Below are positions 59,879-64,000 of a stretch of 64,000 nt of DNA, piece by piece; the stretch's first letter is position 1; the number at the start of each line of letters is the position of its first letter. Location of the stretch: the NCBI GenBank assembly GCA_018873245.2, contig JAEMBT020000001.1, forward strand, positions 17,858,220 to 17,922,219, given 5' to 3'. Below the pieces are notes generated by a model that was given only the letters and a program-made list of their open reading frames with translations, made no database searches and was not told the DNA's origin. Made by a program: the position numbers and the translations under genes. Source of the stretch: Archegozetes longisetosus. Its lineage: Eukaryota; Arthropoda; Arachnida; Sarcoptiformes; Trhypochthoniidae.

Positions 59879-60211
59879 TTTGATTTAAATATCTATTATT
59901 TTTTTATTAAATTCCAGTTAAACCCAATTCTATTATTATTATTATTATTACTTTATATTTGATAGCAATTGAAAAATAGTTTTATTTGCCGAACGAATTT
60001 TGGTCTCGTTTACAACTGATGAGAATACCCAAAAGCAATAGTAGTTGGTATTTGAAAGAGTCCTAAAATGGTTAGATTTTGATTTACGATAGAAACATGT
60101 GACAAAAAGTTCGTGCACAGTGCTGACACTGTTAGTTTGTAAATTGCATTCAATGCATTTTCGGCCTCTGTACTAAATTGCATGCTTTATTAGTTCCTTT
60201 TCCTCTCCAAC
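59879..60211. promoter_or_regulatory. Shared upstream region of mL64 and RpL7
   Basis: 333 bp between divergent start codons of a mitochondrial and a cytosolic ribosomal protein gene. Contains a short (ATT)n at 59931-59952. Just before the RpL7 ATG there is a pyrimidine run, gttccttttcctctcc (60193-60208), resembling the 5' terminal oligopyrimidine start of ribosomal protein mRNAs. A bidirectional promoter is likely but not shown. Confidence 0.45.
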
Positions 60212-61491
60212 ATGTCTGACACGTAAGTCTCTTATTAATTTCTCTCTTCATTTAATTTTATTTAATTCCTATCATTTACTAACTAATTATCTTTTAATAC
60301 CATTGCTGATGAGTCCACACTCCCTGCCATTCCTTGCAAATATTAATTGAAGTATAGTTAATGAGTATTTGAAAGAATATTTAGTTATGAAATACGGCGT
60401 GTTTAAAATGCATTGAAAGACACGTTGTTTTCAATGCATTCAACTCTATATGGATGCATTCATATTGTATTCAACTCTATTTTTCATTGACCTGCATTGT
60501 TTAAATTATTAATTGAATATATTTTAAATTGCAGACAGAAGACAGCGAAACCCGCTTCGGGATCTAATAAAGTGCCGGCAGTTCCCGAGTCAATATTGAA
60601 AAAGCGAAAGAAGAGAGCCCAGACTAAGGCTAAGGCATTACAAAAAGCCATTAAAGACCGAAAAGTATTACATCAACTTAATTATCTTTATTATCTTACT
60701 CTTAATTCTTTTCATTTATTGACCAACAGTTGAGACAACAAAAACGTGTCACAATTTTCAAGAGAGCTGAGCAATACGTGAAGGAGTACCGGGAGAAAGA
60801 GCGCGACCTCATCAGACTGAAGCGCCAGGCTAAACAACATGGAAACTATTACGTACCTGCCGAATCAAAACTGGCATTTGTCATTCGTATTAGAGGGTAT
60901 TTTACATCATTCTTTCAATGACCACTTTCAGTCACCACTCAGTTACCACTTCCGATTACCACTTATTCCAATTACTGTTTTCAATGACCACTTTTTCCAG
61001 TTAGCACTTGTTTAATGTCTTTCTCATATTTCAGTATAAATGGCGTCAGTCCTAAACCCCGCAAAGTCTTACAACTGCTGCGATTGAGACAAATCAATAA
61101 TGGAGTGTTTGTTAAGCTTAACAAAGCGACTCTCAACATGCTTCGAATTGCTGAACCATTCATCGCTTGGGGCTATCCCTCTCTCAAGAACGTCCGCGAC
61201 TTGATCTACAAGAGAGGTTTTGGTAAACTTAATGGTCAACGAGTGGCTCTCACTGACAATAGTATTGTTGAGAAGCGTTTAGGAAAGCGAGACATCATTT
61301 GCGTTGAAGACTTGATTCATGAGATCTACACTGTTGGACCTAATTTCAAATATGCCAATAACTTCTTGTGGCATTTTAAGCTTAATAATCCTCGTGGTGG
61401 ATGGAGAAAGAAAGTCGTTCATTATGTCGAAGGCGGAGACTTCGGCAATAGAGAAGACAAAATCAACTCTCTGTTAAAAAATATGATTTAA
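60212..61491 (+). CDS. RpL7: 60S ribosomal protein L7 (uL30), four exons
   Basis: Exons 60212-60222, 60535-60664, 60730-60896, 61035-61491; phases 2, 0, 2 agree; 254 residues, the normal length. A tiny first exon encodes MSDT, common in ribosomal protein genes. The basic N-terminal region ([20 protein letters not shown]) is followed by [20 protein letters not shown], the uL30 core [61 protein letters not shown], and the C-terminal [19 protein letters not shown]. Structural component of the large cytosolic subunit. The third intron holds loose repeats of taccactt (60905-61010). Confidence 0.95.
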
Positions 61492-61534
61492 AACCTTTTT
61501 TGTCACCGTCTATTGTAATAATTAAAGAATTTTC

Positions 61535-61540
61535 AATAAA
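61535..61540 (+). terminator. RpL7 polyadenylation signal
   Basis: AATAAA 44 bp after the RpL7 stop codon. Confidence 0.65.
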
Positions 61541-61568
61541 GAATTAATTTGATTGAAGTATCAGTTCT

Positions 61569-61574
61569 TTTTAT
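61569..61574 (-). terminator. MTERF3 polyadenylation signal
   Basis: AATAAA on the minus strand, only 8 bp past the MTERF3 stop codon and 29 bp from the opposing RpL7 signal. Confidence 0.45.
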
Positions 61575-61581
61575 TGCTATT

Positions 61582-63110
61582 TTACAATGTTTTACAAAAT
61601 TGATTGAAATCAGTGACTGTCGTTTTTGCGTATTGATCACAAAATTCATTGTCTGGTATCCCATAAAATGCAAATAAAGGCACATAAAGTGGTAGTTTTG
61701 GATCGTATTGATCTCTTCCTAACTTTTTTAAATAAAAGTGTCGGGGCTTTAGGAGGACTAGCCGTCGAGTGAATATTAGCGGAGATTTAGATATGAGTTC
61801 GTGAGGAATTGCCATTTCGTTGTGAACAAAGTCAAATATCTGCACAAACGTTCGATGACCTAAGAGTATAGAAGTGAGGAATCAGTCTTGAGTGGTTATA
61901 GGAATTGTTATTGTCATACCTGGACGACTAGCAGCCTTTTTCCAGATAATTGGGTAAGTGAGCAGCATATGCTTTATTTCATCTAAATTGAATCCAAATT
62001 CTTCTTTGAACATAAACGATGACTCCTATCATTCAGTTTCAAAACATCAATTTTAAGTTTTAATATAAGGATATTTCGTAAAAATATTCAAAATATAGAT
62101 GTTTAATTTCAATTTTTAAACTAAATGACTAAATGTGTGTAAAGTTTGAAACTTTGAAATAAGACAATAAGCACGAAATCTATCAATAAGAAGTAATTTT
62201 ATAAGAATTACGCAAAAGTGTATCATTTTATGAGTAAAATAGAAGCATAATATCAATAATAAAGTAGTAGTAACTAAAAATTAAAAGAATCGATAAGAAT
62301 TGTTAAAAATAATAGACTTACTCTAAGATGCATATCATGCAATAAAACAATTCGTGGATAACTCGTCATTATATGTCTAACTTCACTACCGGTCAATTGA
62401 TATTCTTTCTGAAAGAATCCTAACTTAGAGTCTATAAATTTGGTTTGTTGACTTAAGAATTTAGGTGCTTTGGTGATCACTTCAGCAATCATTTGTTTGG
62501 TAAAACGTTTTGCTCTCAAGTAATTAATCCTGACTTGTAAGTCATCCAAATGCTCTTTGAAAATAAGTGGATTTTTAGTTATGAAATAACCCAAACTTTC
62601 CGGATTTAATCCGTTATCATGTAAGAAACGAATATATGGTTTCATATCTTCTTCGAAGTCAAGTCTCAACAAAAATTGTGCGGTTTCGATATTTTTCTCA
62701 ATTACGGACAAATTGACGCCTAATTTGATTAATTGCTGCAATGTTTGTGATTTGTTGGCAAAGGCAGACAAATTGAATGATCTGCCAAGTGCTGGACTGA
62801 TCTCATCCAAAATCTCGTTATTTATTTGTTGATCCAAACCTTCGATTGGCTTAAAGTCTATTGAGTTTATATCAATTTCTTTCTCGTTTATGTCATCGTT
62901 TGACTTTTCTTCAATTATTGACATCAACTTTCGGTCATATTGTTCTCCATTTGTATTATTAATAATAACGCTATTATTTAATGAACGACTTATTAAAGAT
63001 TTATTAATAATTTGTTTATTAAGAAGTGGACTGAAATTCACGCCTTTTATCGAACATGACTTCAAAATAGCTCTATTAACAAAAAAACCAAAAACTTTTG
63101 TTGAAAACAT
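61582..63110 (-). CDS. MTERF3: Mitochondrial transcription termination factor 3 (MTERF3), three exons
   Basis: Minus-strand exons 63110-62322, 62025-61920, 61859-61582 with phases 0 and 1, giving 390 residues. The N-terminus (MFSTKVFGFFVNRAILKSCS) fits a mitochondrial presequence. The core has consecutive mTERF repeats: LGVNLSVIEKN, FLLRLDFEEDMKPYIRFLHD, LGYFITKNPLIFKEHLDDLQ, INYLRAKRFTKQMIAEVITK APKFL, LGFFQKEYQL, then EEFGFNLDEIKHMLLTYP, IFDFVHNEMAIPHELISKSP and a C-terminal RHFYLKKLGRDQYDPKLPLY, the last being diagnostic of MTERF3 within the family. Known role: negative regulation of mtDNA transcription and mitochondrial ribosome biogenesis. The gene is tail-to-tail with RpL7 (90 bp between stops) and divergent from the synthase gene. 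Confidence 0.92.
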
Positions 63111-63758
63111 TTCGTCACCAAAACTAATGATTCATTTTAAAAGTTTATTCAATACTGAATTTTAAAATCAATATTAAATCGATTTGATTCAAACTGTTAA
63201 TCAATAAATAGTGTTTAGTTCGCAATAATATTTTACATTAAAGCCAAACAAAAATGACGTCAATTATTATTAGAGTAGTTTAGAGACCGGTATTTGATTG
63301 GGAATCTCACGTGAGAGGCAACTGTTTTATTGTTTATTAGAGGCGTAAATGAAGCACATTCGGTTTGGTACGAAGTTTTCTCATACAAAAAACCATTGTT
63401 TTGATTAGTTATTAATAGATTTGATCTAATCTGTAATCCTCAGCTCTATTATCTCAAATTCTAATCTTCAATACTAATGAATAAATTTATCATTTATTGA
63501 CTCTCTATTAATATTCATATAAAATGTTATCATTTAAATAGTATTGAAATGATCAATATCTGATTATAACTAAATGTTTTGATAATCGAAAGTACAAAAA
63601 ACCAAGTATGAAATGGATATTTAATTGATTGTTTTCTAATTTGATTATTTGTTTTTTTATTTTAGCATTGGTCTGCAACTAAAACTAATTTTATTTATTT
63701 ATTCCTATCTCAACTTATAATAAATTCGCTATTAATAACTCAAATAATATAATCAAAG
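63111..63758. promoter_or_regulatory. Shared upstream region of MTERF3 and phosphatidylserine synthase
   Basis: 648 bp between divergent start codons. A strong acceptor-like tttttttattttag (ending 63665) lies 93 bp before the synthase ATG, hinting at a 5'UTR intron. No specific factor sites recognised. Confidence 0.35.
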
Positions 63759-64000
63759 ATGACTTCAAAAAGTAGTGAATCAGACGATCGATTGGATAAG
63801 AGCGAAAAAAGTGACAGTAATAAGAAAGAAGAGATAAATAAAGTAAAAGAAGAGATAAACAAAGTAAAAGAAGATAGAAACGATATAAACAATCACTTCT
63901 ACGCAATAAACGAGAGACCAGTGGACGACATAAGTTTGGAATTTTTCTACAAACCACATACAATAACACTATTGACAATATCAATATTCGCAGTGTTCTA
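63759..64000 (+). CDS. PTDSS1: Phosphatidylserine synthase, N-terminal part (cut by window end)
   Basis: ATG at 63759 opens a charged N-terminus (SDDRLDKSEKSDSNKKEE) with a 7-residue duplicated helix-like unit (EEINKVKEEINKVKED). Then comes INERPVDDISLEFFYKPHTI and TLLTISIFAVFY, which matches the start of the base-exchange phosphatidylserine synthases: the (V/P)xDI(S/T)xEFFYxPHTITLL block followed by the first TM helix. These ER/MAM enzymes swap serine for the head group of phosphatidylcholine or -ethanolamine. The frame is open to the window edge. PTDSS1 versus PTDSS2 cannot be settled from 80 residues; PTDSS1 is preferred. Confidence 0.85.
   Translation, partial: MTSKSSESDDRLDKSEKSDSNKKEEINKVKEEINKVKEDRNDINNHFYAINERPVDDISLEFFYKPHTITLLTISIFAVF

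Noticed and set aside
60301..60330. Possible box C/D snoRNA in RpL7 intron 1 (gctgatgagtcc)
   Set aside because: A C-box-like word is present, but no convincing D box or terminal stem was found.
1..64000. CRISPR arrays, bacterial operons, ribosome binding sites, tRNA genes
   Set aside because: The tandem repeats have no spacer structure and the gene organisation is eukaryotic. I saw no tRNA cloverleaf, but a covariance-model scan was not possible.

Overview
This is a eukaryotic nuclear window: AT-rich, with multi-exon genes carrying short to medium GT-AG introns, many microsatellites and minisatellites, and abundant decayed DNA transposons. The gene set (an arthropod-type Dscam receptor, a secreted CAP protein, TPD52, mL64/GADD45GIP1, RpL7, MTERF3, phosphatidylserine synthase) points to an arthropod. 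A chelicerate, perhaps a mite, is my best guess, but nothing in the sequence proves it.

Layout. (1) About 1-21.2 kb: a + strand Dscam-family gene whose 5' exons (signal peptide, Ig1) lie to the left of the window. I could join 17 exons phase by phase into Ig2-Ig9, four FNIII domains, a TM helix and a cytoplasmic tail, with two competing terminal exons. (2) 22.9-25.4 kb: a five-exon secreted CAP/SCP-domain gene with a one-base frameshift in exon 4. (3) 25.4-30.9 kb: gene-poor, with pogo-type MITEs. (4) 30.9-50.6 kb: a transposon-dense block bracketed by a diverged direct repeat of about 0.68 kb. It holds two copies of a 5-kb cassette (about 33.37-38.41 and 41.63-46.71 kb), each carrying a Tc1/mariner-type element and an intronless, bacterial-looking SAM-methyltransferase ORF. 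The second copy abuts and truncates a C-type lectin pseudogene. (5) 51-64 kb: a compact housekeeping cluster: TPD52 (+, with a possible alternative first exon at 51.8 kb), mL64 (-), RpL7 (+), MTERF3 (-), and the 5' end of phosphatidylserine synthase (+).

The housekeeping genes form divergent pairs (mL64/RpL7, MTERF3/PSS) and tail-to-tail pairs (TPD52/mL64, RpL7/MTERF3). The most unusual content is the duplicated methyltransferase cassette: its two ORFs differ almost only at amino-acid-changing sites, although roughly 1.1 kb of flanking non-coding DNA is nearly identical. Also unusual is the Dscam homologue, which skips straight from FN2 to the FN5-FN6-like domains and uses two GC-AG introns.

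All homology calls come from recognising protein motifs by eye; no database search was run.
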